Assembly (NCBI GenBank): GCA_934647195.1
Contig: CAKUFD010000001.1
Coordinates: 124,001 to 188,000, forward strand
Direction of reading: 5' to 3'
DNA from: an uncultured Collinsella sp.
GTDB lineage: Bacteria; Actinomycetota; Coriobacteriia; Coriobacteriales; Coriobacteriaceae
DNA length: 64,000 nucleotides
Shown: piece by piece, positions 1 to 10,769 of the stretch
How the letters are laid out: every line of letters starts with the position of its first letter
Position numbering within the stretch: position 1 is the stretch's first letter
Position numbers and translations under genes: made by a program
Notes under the pieces: generated by a model
What the model was told of the DNA's origin: nothing
What the model saw: the letters and a program-made list of their open reading frames with translations, nothing else
The model's database searches: none

Positions 1-357
1 TTTGTCCACGCTGATTCTCCTTCGACAATCGCTATGCCCGAACCTGTTTGCCCAGGCTGATTACAAGTGAGAATCTATTCTCTGCGGTACTTATTGTCAA
101 ATTGTTCCGGTTTAATTCAAAATGCTTACCAAACTGTTTCTCTAACATTACTTCTGCAGGTAGATTACTAATTTTTGGTGAAATTGATTCGAAATAACAC
201 CCTATCTACATGGCAAACTAAAGCTCATGAACGGTGTATTTTCAGCCGTGAACGGAGATTGTACCGGTATGCATCTTGTTGTATCGGTACACATTGAGAG
301 GCTCACGCAGGCGGCGCCGACGCTCGACGGCCCACATCGAAAATACCGCAACGCGCA
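1..357. other. Left-edge region without a supported gene
   Basis: I see no credible coding region here. The short open frames that exist are antisense to each other and have no ribosome binding site. The base composition is richer in A and T than the genes to the right. The stretch could be decayed mobile DNA next to the orphan transposase-type gene, but no terminal inverted repeats are visible. Confidence 0.4.
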
Positions 358-391
358 AAGGCCTCCCCGCTCGCATGAACGGGGAGGCCTT
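358..391 (-). terminator. Hairpin terminator after the HTH gene
   Basis: A perfect 12-bp stem (358-369 with 380-391) encloses a 10-base loop, about 50 bases past the stop of the minus-strand HTH gene. The T-run is weak on both strands, so it may be a strong hairpin rather than a full intrinsic terminator. Confidence 0.6.
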
Positions 392-441
392 GTTGTGGTT
401 GATTCTGAAACGGACAACTGGGTTCGACGAAACCTCGCGCC

Positions 442-876
442 TTAGTTGCTTTTGGGTTTGCGGCCGCGCGGCTTATCGATCAGGGCAGTCTCGCCGCCCT
501 CGCGAAACTGACGGCACCACGTCTTGACCGAAGACTCGCTGGGCACACCGTGTTTAATCATGACATCGCGTACCGAAAGACCTTTTTCCAAGCGATCTTT
601 AACCACTGATAGTTTGAGTTCAAAAGGATAGATGCGATGCCTGGCACCTGCGTTCATCACAGCAGACTGACCGCCCACTGCATAAGCACGCGACCATTGG
701 CGCGCCGTTGCCTCGGGAATCCCCAGTTGGGTTGCGAGTGCACGATGCCCAACGCCGGTTGCTAAAATTTTGGCAGCACGGTGACGGATCTTCGTATCGT
801 ACTTAGCACCATGCATATAATCTGTCATGTAATAGTCCGGATCTCCCTGGATATAAATAGACAATACGCAAGCCAT
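442..876 (-). CDS. Orphan IS3/IS150 OrfA-like double helix-turn-helix protein
   Basis: The 144-residue protein carries two helix-turn-helix units. The first lies at about 30-65 (RALATQLGIPEATARQWS). The second, about 85-130 (LSVRDVMIKHGVPSESSVKT), resembles OrfA (InsJ) of IS150-type elements. OrfA normally supplies DNA binding to an OrfB integrase, and no OrfB or terminal repeat is seen here. The start at 876 has GAGG seven bases upstream; Met17 at 828 is an alternative. A strong hairpin follows the stop. It may be an element remnant or a domesticated DNA-binding protein. Confidence 0.7.
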   Translation of the reverse strand: MACVLSIYIQGDPDYYMTDYMHGAKYDTKIRHRAAKILATGVGHRALATQLGIPEATARQWSRAYAVGGQSAVMNAGARHRIYPFELKLSVVKDRLEKGLSVRDVMIKHGVPSESSVKTWCRQFREGGETALIDKPRGRKPKSN

Positions 877-2529
<1,653 letters not shown>

Positions 2530-2568
2530 CATCGGAACAAGAGCGCTGTTTGAGCTTTTCCCCCTTTT

Positions 2569-2604
2569 CCGCCGTCGGCCTTGGGCCGGCGGCGGTTTTC
2601 TTTT
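2569..2604 (+). terminator. Intrinsic terminator of eno
   Basis: A 12-bp GC-rich stem (2569-2580 with 2584-2595, one G-U pair) is followed by TTTTCTTTT, 40 bases after the eno stop. Confidence 0.9.
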
Positions 2605-2660
2605 AAGGGTAAGGTGTCTGGTCGACTAAAAATATCGCCAACTCTACCTGCAGCCTGTTC

Positions 2661-2697
2661 AAAAGAAGGCGGCCTCGCCACAGCAGCGAGGCCGCCT
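2661..2697 (-). terminator. Intrinsic terminator of the EF-G-like gene
   Basis: A perfect 12-bp stem (2667-2678 with 2686-2697) is followed on the minus strand by TCTTTTG. It lies 35 bases past the stop at 2733. Confidence 0.85.
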
Positions 2698-2732
2698 CAA
2701 TAATCAACGCGAGCGAAACTCAGAGCAGTTGA

Positions 2733-4799
2733 CTATCTACCCTGAGCGCGAGACTCCTCATAGAACTCAACCAGATGCTTCTGGACATCGTAGGGCACCT
2801 GCTCATAACCCGCAGGCTCCATGGTGAAGTCACCGGTTCCGCGCGTAAGCGAACGCAGGCGCGTAGCGTAGTCGACAAGCTCCGCATACGGAACGGTTGC
2901 CGTGACCACGGTCTCACCGCGGTCGTTCGTATCCATGCCGGTCACGCGACCGCGCGAGCCGGACACATCGCCCATCACGGCGCCGGCATAGCTCTCCGGA
3001 ATCGTAACGGTGATGTTCTCCATCGGCTCAAGCACAACTGGATCGGCATCCTCGCAGGCCTTCTTGAGGGCGATGCGAGCAGCGGTGCGAAATGCCATCT
3101 CGTTGGAGTCGACGGGATGATACGAACCGTCGTAGCAGGCAACGCGAACGCCGGTCAGCGGATAGCCGGCGATCACGCCGTCCTTCATGGTCTCCTGGAC
3201 GCCCTTATCGACCGCAGGAATCAGAGCGCGCGGAATGTGTCCGCCCACAACCTCGTCGACAAACTCGTAATCGGTACCATCGAGCAGGGGCTCCACGCGC
3301 AGGTAGCAATCGCCAAACTGGCCAGCTCCGCCGGTCTGCTTCTTATGACGGCCCTGAGCACTCGCTACGCGGCGAATGGTCTCGCGATACGGAATGCGGA
3401 TGGGCACCGTGCGGGCCTCGACCCGGGTGCGCTCCTCCAGACGGTTGAGGAGCACAGATACCTGCGCCTCGCCCACAGCGGAGATGATGGTCTGACCGGT
3501 CTCCTCGTCACGCTCGATACGCATGGTGGGATCGGCCTCGCAGGCACGGTCGATAAAGGTGAAGAGTTTCTCCTCGTCGCCGCGGTTCTCGGCCTCGATG
3601 GCGATGCGGTACTGGGAGTTGGGGAACTTGAACGCCGCCGCCTCGATCTTGCCGGAGACCGAAAGCGTATCGCCCGTCTCTGCCGCAAGCTTGGGAACCA
3701 CCACGATGTCGCCAGCATAGGCATGGCCAACCTCGGTCATCTCGCGGCCACACATCACATAGAGATGTGCCAAGCGCTCGCCCTTGCGCGTACGCGCGTT
3801 GACAAGCTCCATGCCCGGCTCGATTGTGCCCGTGAGCACCTTGATGAACGAGATACGACCCTGAGAGGGGTCGTTCAGGGTCTTGAAGACAAAGACGACG
3901 GGACGGTCATCTTCGGAGGAAATCTTGAGGGAGTCGCCATCGATAAGCGGCATCTCGCCGTAATCGGTTGGCGCGGGGAAATACGTGGCGATGTCGTCCA
4001 TCAGAGAATTGACGCCCTGCTCCTTGATGCAGCTGCCCACGAAAACGGGAACGAAGAGGCGCTTTGCGATAGCGCGCGAGAGCAGGCCCTCGACCTCTTC
4101 CTGCGTGAGGGTCTCTCCCTCGAGATACTTTTCCATCAGGTCGTCATCGGCCTCGGCGACGAGTTCGCACAGCGTCTCGTGTGCAGCCTCGGCCTGGGCA
4201 CGATACTCATCGGGGATCTCGCACTCCGTCTGCTCGGTGCCGTTGCAATGACGCGCTTTCATGCGCACCAGGTCGATCACGCCGTCAAAATCTTCGCCCT
4301 GGCCCCAAGGGAGGGTCACGGCGCCCAAGCGCATGCCAAAACGCTCACGCAAAAGGCCCAGGCAGGTCTCGAAGTCGGCGTTTTCCTTATCGATGCGATT
4401 GACGAAAACAGCACGGGCCAGACGCAGATCCTCGGCGGCATACCACAGCTTGACGGTTGTAGGCTGCGGGCCCGCGGCGGCGTCGACGACAAACAGCGCG
4501 GATTCGCACACGCTCATCGCGGCGTAGGCGTCGCCAATAAAATCGGGATAACAAGGCGCATCGAGCACGTTGATGCGTGAACCCTTCCAGTCGATCGGAG
4601 CGATAGACGTGGAGATGGAAAACTCGCGTTTAACCTCTTCGGCATCGTAATCGAGCGTTGGCTTGGTGCCGTCGTGACCGCCCAGACGAGCCGTTTTACC
4701 AGATAGGTGGAGCATGGCCTCCGCGAGTGAGGTCTTGCCCACCCCGCCTTGGCCTACGAGAACCACATTCCTCACATTACCGGTTTTAGGCGCACCCAT
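2733..4799 (-). CDS. Elongation factor G-like GTPase (EF-G2/FusA2 type)
   Basis: A 688-residue translation-factor GTPase with the EF-G domain order: G domain (P-loop GQGGVGKT near residue 16, G4 NRIDKE near 133), domain II near 300-390, and domains III-V to the C terminus. It resembles the EF-G-like family (mycobacterial FusA2), not canonical EF-G, because the switch I GITI motif is missing. The G3 motif reads LDAPCYPDF, so both the DxxG glycine and the following catalytic histidine are replaced. GTP hydrolysis may therefore be altered. AGGGAGG lies five bases before the start. The exact role of this family is unsettled. Confidence 0.85.
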   Translation of the reverse strand: MGAPKTGNVRNVVLVGQGGVGKTSLAEAMLHLSGKTARLGGHDGTKPTLDYDAEEVKREFSISTSIAPIDWKGSRINVLDAPCYPDFIGDAYAAMSVCESALFVVDAAAGPQPTTVKLWYAAEDLRLARAVFVNRIDKENADFETCLGLLRERFGMRLGAVTLPWGQGEDFDGVIDLVRMKARHCNGTEQTECEIPDEYRAQAEAAHETLCELVAEADDDLMEKYLEGETLTQEEVEGLLSRAIAKRLFVPVFVGSCIKEQGVNSLMDDIATYFPAPTDYGEMPLIDGDSLKISSEDDRPVVFVFKTLNDPSQGRISFIKVLTGTIEPGMELVNARTRKGERLAHLYVMCGREMTEVGHAYAGDIVVVPKLAAETGDTLSVSGKIEAAAFKFPNSQYRIAIEAENRGDEEKLFTFIDRACEADPTMRIERDEETGQTIISAVGEAQVSVLLNRLEERTRVEARTVPIRIPYRETIRRVASAQGRHKKQTGGAGQFGDCYLRVEPLLDGTDYEFVDEVVGGHIPRALIPAVDKGVQETMKDGVIAGYPLTGVRVACYDGSYHPVDSNEMAFRTAARIALKKACEDADPVVLEPMENITVTIPESYAGAVMGDVSGSRGRVTGMDTNDRGETVVTATVPYAELVDYATRLRSLTRGTGDFTMEPAGYEQVPYDVQKHLVEFYEESRAQGR

Positions 4800-4829
4800 G
4801 GTAACCTCCCTGAGCCAAAACCCGGCGAG

Positions 4830-4846
4830 GCATCCCGGCGGGATGC
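4830..4846 (-). promoter_or_regulatory. Leader hairpin upstream of the EF-G-like gene
   Basis: GCATCCC and GGGATGC form a perfect 7-bp stem with a 3-base loop, flanked by further CGGCG/CGCCG pairing. It sits 30 bases before the EF-G-like start, so it could be a 5' leader structure. No T-run follows. Confidence 0.35.
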
Positions 4847-4945
4847 GCGCCGAGGTTAATTAACCGTTGGCTCAAGCCTACCCGCGCCCAAACATAATCA
4901 TGCGCCCATTTCGGCATACGCGGGTTTTTCTCCCCTAGAGGGAAA

Positions 4946-4979
4946 AGCGGCGAGCACCGTAACAAAGATGCTCGCCGCT
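4946..4979 (-). terminator. Terminator at the end of the fab operon
   Basis: A perfect 11-bp stem (4946-4956 with 4969-4979) lies 30 bases past the stop of the MarR gene and is followed on the minus strand by a TTTTCCC stretch. Confidence 0.75.
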
Positions 4980-5007
4980 CAACGGGATACTCAATGGAAG
5001 CAAATGA

Positions 5008-5487
5008 CTACAACGGAACCTCGGACATGAGCTCCTCGCTCATCACCGTGAGGACCTCTTCGATCTTTGCCACGTCCTCTGCGGAGAAACGCCTTTTGAT
5101 GCGCTCCATGACGATATGCACATAGTCGGCACTCACGTTGTAGTAATCCAGGTACTTTTGCGTAGGAGTCAGGTGATACTCGCGCGCATCGGTCTTCGAG
5201 CGCTCCTTGACCAAGTAGCCCTTGCGTACCAAACTCGCCGTCTTGTATGCCGCATTAGACGAAGAGATGCCCATGAACTCGGCAAACTGCCGCACGGTAG
5301 GATTTCCCAGCGCGTAAATCGCCTCCATCGCAAAGCTCTCCACCGTGGTGAGGCTCGCCTCGCGATTTTGGAAACGCGCAAAGGTCTCCCGATAAAAATG
5401 CAGTTTGAACTTGGTATACACCCGAATGAACTTTTCCTCGAGCACGCCGAGACCCCCGAACATCACCTTATTTGTCGCTCGTTTCAT
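5008..5487 (-). CDS. MarR-family regulator of the fab operon (FabT-like)
   Basis: A winged-helix MarR protein of about 159 residues. The recognition region is NPTVRQFAEFMGISSSNAAYKTASLVRKGYL and the wing contains KTDAREYHLT (described in parts: helix near 70-90, wing near 95-110). It is the last gene of the acp-acc-fab operon, like FabT in Firmicutes, and probably represses the operon in response to acyl-ACP or long-chain acyl signals; this is inferred from position only. The start is uncertain. Met at 5487 overlaps fabZ by 20 bases, and Met at 5463, five bases after the fabZ stop codon begins, gives a 151-residue protein. Confidence 0.8.
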   Translation of the reverse strand: MKRATNKVMFGGLGVLEEKFIRVYTKFKLHFYRETFARFQNREASLTTVESFAMEAIYALGNPTVRQFAEFMGISSSNAAYKTASLVRKGYLVKERSKTDAREYHLTPTQKYLDYYNVSADYVHIVMERIKRRFSAEDVAKIEEVLTVMSEELMSEVPL

Positions 5488-5914
5488 TAGAACCGAACGC
5501 CAGCGTGAGTTCAACCGTCGCAGCAAGCTGACCGTCAACCGTAGCGCGGCCTTCGACAAACGCGAAGTTGCCGCGCGTGCGCACGATGCGACTCTCCATC
5601 TCCATCACATCGCCAGGGCGCACCTGGCGCTTAAAGCGCGCGTTCTTTACCGCGCCCAAAAAGCCGATCTTGCCGCGGTGCTCCGGCTCGGCAAGCATCG
5701 CCACGGCGGCAACCTGAGCCAAAGCCTCGATGATCATTACACCCGGCAGCACGTGGTACGTGGGAAAATGCCCCTGGAACACCGGCTCCTGGACACTTAC
5801 GCATTTGATGCCGCGCGCCCACGTGCCCTCTTCCCCATCGGTAATGCGATCGACGAGCGCAAACGGATAGCGATGAGGCAAAATCTGCGAAATCTGATTG
5901 GAATCGAGCTGCAT
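5468..5914 (-). CDS. fabZ: 3-hydroxyacyl-ACP dehydratase
   Basis: Hot-dog fold enzyme of type II fatty-acid synthesis that removes water from 3-hydroxyacyl-ACP. The 148 residues carry the catalytic histidine motif LPHRYPFALVDRI and the helix motif LPGVMIIEALAQ with the catalytic glutamate. Three bases separate it from fabF upstream in the operon. No fabA or fabM-type isomerase is seen nearby, so how unsaturated chains are made is not visible here. Confidence 0.95.
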   Translation of the reverse strand: MQLDSNQISQILPHRYPFALVDRITDGEEGTWARGIKCVSVQEPVFQGHFPTYHVLPGVMIIEALAQVAAVAMLAEPEHRGKIGFLGAVKNARFKRQVRPGDVMEMESRIVRTRGNFAFVEGRATVDGQLAATVELTLAFGSNETSDK

Positions 5915-5917
5915 GGT

Positions 5918-7159
5918 CTAACCTTCCCAAGCTTTCATGAGGATGCAGGCGTTATGGCCGCCAAAACCGAGCGAATTGGACATGGCGTACGAAAGCGATG
6001 CCGAGCGCCCTTCGCCCGCTACATAGTCGAGGTCGCAAGCGGGATCGGCCTCTTTGTAGCCGATGGTTGCCGGCAGATAGGAATCGCGCAGGGCAAGCGC
6101 CGTGAAAACGGCCTCGACAGCGCCCGCAGCTCCCAGCATGTGGCCGGTCATCGACTTTGTCGAACTCACGGCAAGCTCTTCCGTATGTTCGCCAAATACG
6201 GTTTTAATAGCCTGCGTCTCGCGCTCGTCGTTGAGCTTGGTCGAGGTGCCATGGGCGTTGATGTAGCCAACCTGAGAGGGGTCGACACCCGCGTCCTCAA
6301 GCGTAAGTTGCATGGCACGAGCGGCGCCCTCGCCGTTTTCCGAGGGAGCCGTGATATGAAATGCGTCGCAGGTGACGCCATAGCCCACGAGCTCGGCATA
6401 GATGTGCGCTCCGCGCGCCTGCGCGTGCTCCAACTCCTCGAGCAAGCACACGCCCGCGCCCTCGCCCATCACAAAGCCACTGCGTCGAGCGTCAAAGGGG
6501 ATGGAAGCGCACGTGGGATCGTCTCCCGTGTGAAGTGCGCGCATGGTTGTAAAGCCGCCGATGGAAAGAGGCGTTATCGCTGCCTCGGTTCCGCCCGCAA
6601 GCATGACGTCGGCATAGCCATCGCGAATCTGACGGAAGGCGTCGCCCACAGCGTTCGTACCGCTCGCGCAAGCGGTAACCGGGCAGGTGCACATACCCTT
6701 GAAGCCAAAGGCGATGGCAACCTGGCCTGCCGCCATGTTGGATATTCCCGACGGGATGTAATAGGGAGAGCAACGGTCGTATCCACGCGTGCTGCAGCGC
6801 ATTTGCTGCGACTCCGTCTCGGCAACGCCGCCGATACCGCTTCCGATAATGACCCCCGCGCGATCGGCCTTATCAGGCTCGAGAACCAATCCGGAATCCT
6901 CCATCGCCTCATGGGCCGCAGCCAGCGCAAATTGCGTAAAGCGCGCCAGGTGCTTGGACTCGCGCGCGCCGAGGGCAGCGGCGGGGTCCCAATCCTTAAC
7001 CTCGGCCGCAAGCGATACTTTCATGCCTGCGGTGTCGAACAGCGTAATGGGCGCGATGCCGCACTCGCCGGCGCGAACTGCCTCCCAGCTCTTTGAAACG
7101 TTGTGCCCCAGCGGAGTGACAGCGCCCATTCCTGTTATGACAACCCTGCGTTTTGCCAT
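5918..7159 (-). CDS. fabF: 3-oxoacyl-ACP synthase II
   Basis: Elongating condensing enzyme (KAS II) that joins malonyl-ACP to acyl-ACP. The 413-residue thiolase-fold protein has the catalytic Cys164 in VTACASGTNAV, the first active-site His in INAHGTSTKLND and the second in KSMTGHMLGAAGA. It follows fabG by nine bases and precedes fabZ in the same operon. Confidence 0.97.
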   Translation of the reverse strand: MAKRRVVITGMGAVTPLGHNVSKSWEAVRAGECGIAPITLFDTAGMKVSLAAEVKDWDPAAALGARESKHLARFTQFALAAAHEAMEDSGLVLEPDKADRAGVIIGSGIGGVAETESQQMRCSTRGYDRCSPYYIPSGISNMAAGQVAIAFGFKGMCTCPVTACASGTNAVGDAFRQIRDGYADVMLAGGTEAAITPLSIGGFTTMRALHTGDDPTCASIPFDARRSGFVMGEGAGVCLLEELEHAQARGAHIYAELVGYGVTCDAFHITAPSENGEGAARAMQLTLEDAGVDPSQVGYINAHGTSTKLNDERETQAIKTVFGEHTEELAVSSTKSMTGHMLGAAGAVEAVFTALALRDSYLPATIGYKEADPACDLDYVAGEGRSASLSYAMSNSLGFGGHNACILMKAWEG

Positions 7160-7168
7160 GATGACTCC

Positions 7169-7924
7169 CTACATCGCCATGCCGCCGTCGACGGCAAGAA
7201 CTTGTCCCGTTACATACGAAGCGGCGTCGCTCGCCAAAAAGGCCACGACCCGAGCGACCTCAAACGCCTCGCCCAATCGGCCCGTCGGAATCGAAGCGAG
7301 CGTTGCCGTACGAGCGGCCTCGGGCATCGCCTCGGTCATATCCGTCGCAATGAAACCGGGGGCCACCGCGTTCACACGAATGCCCAGAGCGGCAACCTCG
7401 CGAGCGATGGACTTGGTCATACCGATGAGTCCCGCCTTGCTCGCCGCATAGTTGGCCTGTCCTGCGTTGCCACGCAGGCCCACCACCGAAGTCATGTTGA
7501 CGATCGCGCCGGAGCGAGCGCGCATCATAGGACGCAGCGCCGCCTTGGTGTAGAGGAAAGCTCCCTTAAGATTCGTGTCCACCACAGCGTCAAAATCTTC
7601 GGGCTTCATGCGTGCGGCAAGCTTGTCGCATGTAATGCCGGCGTTGTTGACAAGGATATCCACGCTGCCAAAAGCGGTACGTGCCTCGTCGATCACGCGC
7701 GTTGCATCTTCTGCACTGCGCACATCGGCGCAGATTGCACGCGCGACCCCGCCCTGCTCTTCGATCATCTGGACCGTCTTTTGAGCAGCTTCGGCGTTGC
7801 CGGCGTAGGTGAACACCACACGCGCGCCCAGACGCGCAAGCTCCAAGCAGACGGCGCGGCCGATACCGCGCGAACCGCCCGTCACGACGGCACACATGTC
7901 CGCCAAAGAAAGACCCTCCATCAT
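7169..7924 (-). CDS. fabG: 3-oxoacyl-ACP reductase
   Basis: Short-chain dehydrogenase that reduces 3-oxoacyl-ACP with NADPH. The Rossmann motif TGGSRGIGRA lies near the N terminus and the catalytic Ser-Tyr-Lys set is in NMTSVVG and ANYAASKAG. The start at 7924 is chosen because GGAGG lies seven bases upstream and the ATG overlaps the fabD stop codon by one base. The longer frame upstream lies inside fabD. Length is 251 residues, normal for the family. Confidence 0.96.
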   Translation of the reverse strand: MMEGLSLADMCAVVTGGSRGIGRAVCLELARLGARVVFTYAGNAEAAQKTVQMIEEQGGVARAICADVRSAEDATRVIDEARTAFGSVDILVNNAGITCDKLAARMKPEDFDAVVDTNLKGAFLYTKAALRPMMRARSGAIVNMTSVVGLRGNAGQANYAASKAGLIGMTKSIAREVAALGIRVNAVAPGFIATDMTEAMPEAARTATLASIPTGRLGEAFEVARVVAFLASDAASYVTGQVLAVDGGMAM

Positions 7925-8853
7925 TACAGTTCCTCCTTGAGCGACTCCACGTCTTCGTACGTTTCCACCGATACGCAACGGATATCCTTGGTGCAGCGGC
8001 GAACCAGGCCGGAAAGAACCTTGCCGGGGCCGATCTCGACCACACGGTCCACACCCAACTCCGCCAGACGCATAATGGTGTCCTCCATACGCACGGCAGA
8101 CTGCACCTGCCGCTCGAGCAGCGCCGGAATGCTATCGTCCGCGCCCATCTCGTGACCCAGGCAGTTAAAGAGCACGGGAACACGCATCTGTCCGAAGTGC
8201 TCCTCTTCAAAGCGCACGCGCAGGGCATCACCCGCAGGACGCAGCAACGAGGTGTGGAACGGTCCGCTTACATGCAGCGGAATGCACCTACGGGCACCCG
8301 CCTCGCGCGCAGCGGACGCGGCAAGCTCCACCGCAGGAGCGTCTCCCGCGATAACGGTCTGCCCAGGACAGTTGTAGTTGGAAACCTCAACCGTTCCCTG
8401 CCCTGCAGCTGCAGCAAGCTCGACCGCCGACTCGACTGCCCCGCGCTCGAGACCCAAAATCGAGACCATCGCGCAGGCACGACCCTCGGCAGCGCGCGCC
8501 ATGGCGTCCCCGCGAAACGCTGCAAGCTGTATCGCCTGCTGCAGCTCAAACACGCCAGCGGCGGCCAAAGCGGAATACTCGCCCAAGCTCAAACCCGCAA
8601 CGTAATCGGGCTTGATTCCCTTCTCGTCAAGAATCGCCGTCATACCTGCTGCAAACGCGACCATGCACGGCTGCGTGTAACGCGTTTGGGACAGCTGCTC
8701 GTCCGGACCGTCGAACATAAGGGAACGCAGGTCAAAATCGAGGTTCACGCCATCGATGACCTCACGAAAAACAGGGTAGGCCTCGTAGAGGTCGCGCCCC
8801 ATCCCTGCATGCTGAGACCCCTGGCCCGCAAAGAGGAAAGCCGTCTTGCTCAC
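7924..8853 (-). CDS. fabD: Malonyl-CoA:ACP transacylase
   Basis: Moves malonyl groups from CoA to ACP to feed the condensing enzymes. The 309 residues include the FAGQGSQ entry motif and the nucleophile Ser89 in GLSLGEYSAL, where Leu replaces the more common His of GHSxG; GLSLGE is frequent in the family. Translation starts at a GTG whose bases overlap the fabK stop (GTGA), so the two are translationally coupled. Confidence 0.96.
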   Translation of the reverse strand: MSKTAFLFAGQGSQHAGMGRDLYEAYPVFREVIDGVNLDFDLRSLMFDGPDEQLSQTRYTQPCMVAFAAGMTAILDEKGIKPDYVAGLSLGEYSALAAAGVFELQQAIQLAAFRGDAMARAAEGRACAMVSILGLERGAVESAVELAAAAGQGTVEVSNYNCPGQTVIAGDAPAVELAASAAREAGARRCIPLHVSGPFHTSLLRPAGDALRVRFEEEHFGQMRVPVLFNCLGHEMGADDSIPALLERQVQSAVRMEDTIMRLAELGVDRVVEIGPGKVLSGLVRRCTKDIRCVSVETYEDVESLKEEL

Positions 8854-9776
8854 AAGCGCACCCCCTCGATAGCGCGACCGGCGCCCGCCATGAGGTCCTC
8901 GAAAATCACGCGGGCGGGACGAATCTCGTTTACCATGGCGGCAACCTGACCGGACATGAAACTGCCCCTATCAAGATCGCCCTCGACAACAGCACGGCGC
9001 AGAGAGCCGAGCGTCAATGCCTCAAGCTCGTCTCGCGAGGGGTCGCCCTGCTCGAGCTTGAGATACTCGCGCGCCATCTTGTTTTTGAGCACGCGCACCG
9101 GAGCGCCCTTCGAGCGTCCCGTCACCACCGTATCGTTGGAGCCCGCCTTGAGTACGGCCTGCTTATAGTTATCGTGAATGGGGCACTCCTCGCTCGCCAG
9201 CAGGCACGTTCCCACCTGTGCGCCCACAGCACCCAGGGCAAACGCGGCGGCAAGCTGACGTCCGTCGGCAATGCCGCCTGCAGCGATAACGGGAACGTCA
9301 ACGGCGTCGACCACCTGCGGGACAAGTGCCATGGTCGTGGTCTCGCCCACATGACCGCCGCTCTCGGTACCCTCGGCAATAACGCCATCGATGTCATAGC
9401 GCGCAAGGCGACGTGCCAAAACGGGAGCCGCCACCACTGGGAACACTTTGATTCCGGCGGCTTTCCACTGGTCCATGTACTTGCCAGGATTGCCTGCGCC
9501 CGTGGTGAGAACGTTCACGTGTTCCTCGACGACAACCTGAGCCAGCTCATCGATATGCGGATTCATGAGCATGAGGTTCACACCAAAGGGCTTGTCCGTC
9601 GCGGCGCGCGCTGCGCGGATCTGCTCGCGCAGGGCAGGGGCGTCCATGCCGCCCGAGGCCACGATGCCCAGCGCACCGGCATTGGAGCATGCCGCAGCAA
9701 ACGCACCCGTGGCGATATTAGCCATACCGCCTTGTATAAGGGGGAACTCGGTTCCCAAGAGCTCGTTGAGCTTCAT
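8850..9776 (-). CDS. fabK: Enoyl-ACP reductase, flavin-dependent FabK type
   Basis: Last reductive step of chain elongation, done by a TIM-barrel FMN enzyme of the nitronate monooxygenase/FabK fold. Motifs are FPLIQGGMA at the N terminus, GTESGGHVGE in the middle and VIAAGGIADGRQLAAAFALGA for the phosphate of FMN. The start at 9776 has AAGGA six bases upstream. FabK enzymes are known to be insensitive to triclosan. No fabI or fabL is present in the window. Confidence 0.95.
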   Translation of the reverse strand: MKLNELLGTEFPLIQGGMANIATGAFAAACSNAGALGIVASGGMDAPALREQIRAARAATDKPFGVNLMLMNPHIDELAQVVVEEHVNVLTTGAGNPGKYMDQWKAAGIKVFPVVAAPVLARRLARYDIDGVIAEGTESGGHVGETTTMALVPQVVDAVDVPVIAAGGIADGRQLAAAFALGAVGAQVGTCLLASEECPIHDNYKQAVLKAGSNDTVVTGRSKGAPVRVLKNKMAREYLKLEQGDPSRDELEALTLGSLRRAVVEGDLDRGSFMSGQVAAMVNEIRPARVIFEDLMAGAGRAIEGVRL

Positions 9777-9812
9777 GTCTGTCCTTTCCATGCCGCGTGC
9801 GGGACCTTGCCC

Positions 9813-10769
9813 CTACGCACGCTCCAACAACGCGCCAGCCCAGGTAAGGCCTGCGCCAAATCCAACGCATAGCGCCCGCTCGCCAGATGCGAGCGCACCC
9901 GTGCGGCAAAGTTCGTCCAAAAGAATTGCCACGCTTGCCGCCGAGGTGTTGCCGGTGCGCGCGATATTGCCACCGCAGCGCGCGGGATCCACCCCAAGCT
10001 TTTTTACCGCCACATCGACGATGCGCTGGTTTGCCTGATGAAAAACAAACCGATCGACCTGCGAGGCTTCGATTCCTGCACGCTCAAGCACCTTTTTCGT
10101 ACAGGCAGGCAACATCTCGATTGCAAAACGGAACACCGCGCGTCCGTCCATCCGCAAACGCGGAATCACCGCAGAGCCGTCCTCCTCGCTCGGGGCGCAA
10201 AGTGACACGTCGTCTCCGCGCGAGCCCCATGCGGCATACAGCGGCGAGGCATCGTTCTGCGCCCTGAGAACCGCCGCGCCCGCGCCGTCGCCAAATAGTA
10301 CGCAGGTCGAACGATCGGTGAAGTCGAGCACACGGCTCACCGCATCGACGCCGATAACCAACGCATGGGGACGGGGGCTATCGAGCAAAAGCTGCTCGGC
10401 AACATGCAGGGCATAGACAAAGCCCGCGCAGGCTGCATTTACGTCCAGACAAAGCGTGTCTTCGGCAAACCCTAAATCCCGTTGCAATAAGCACGCCGTT
10501 GAAGGTGTCGCATTTGTCGAGGTAAACGTGGCGACAAGACAAACGCCGACGTCTTGCGCCGAAATGCCGGCATCGTCCAACGCGCGCTGGGCGGCAGACA
10601 ACGCAAGTTGCCCATGATTCTCCTCGGGAGTGCAGTAGTGGCGCTCGCCGATACCTGTCCTTGTTCGAATCCACTCGTCAGAAGTGTCAACGATCTTTGC
10701 CAGGTCGTCATTGGTCACCGTACGCGAAGGCAGGGCAGAACCCGTGCCGATAAGCTTGACACCACTCAT
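9813..10769 (-). CDS. fabH: 3-oxoacyl-ACP synthase III
   Basis: Initiating condensing enzyme that joins acyl-CoA to malonyl-ACP and so sets the starter unit. The 318 residues carry the catalytic Cys114 in NAACAGFVYAL, the His in FVFHQANQRI and the Asn in GNTSAASVAI. The ATG at 10769 has an ideal GGAGG eight bases upstream and overlaps the accA stop by one base. A GTG nine bases earlier lies within that binding site and is unlikely to be used. Confidence 0.96.
   Translation of the reverse strand: MSGVKLIGTGSALPSRTVTNDDLAKIVDTSDEWIRTRTGIGERHYCTPEENHGQLALSAAQRALDDAGISAQDVGVCLVATFTSTNATPSTACLLQRDLGFAEDTLCLDVNAACAGFVYALHVAEQLLLDSPRPHALVIGVDAVSRVLDFTDRSTCVLFGDGAGAAVLRAQNDASPLYAAWGSRGDDVSLCAPSEEDGSAVIPRLRMDGRAVFRFAIEMLPACTKKVLERAGIEASQVDRFVFHQANQRIVDVAVKKLGVDPARCGGNIARTGNTSAASVAILLDELCRTGALASGERALCVGFGAGLTWAGALLERA

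Noticed and set aside
2775..4580. Long antisense open frame of 601 residues opposite the EF-G-like gene
   Set aside because: The GC-rich codon pattern of the real gene opens the opposite frame. There is no domain, no ribosome binding site and no promoter.
5405..7096. Open frame of 563 residues opposite fabZ and fabF
   Set aside because: Shadow of two certain genes. The translation is arginine- and histidine-rich with no family features.
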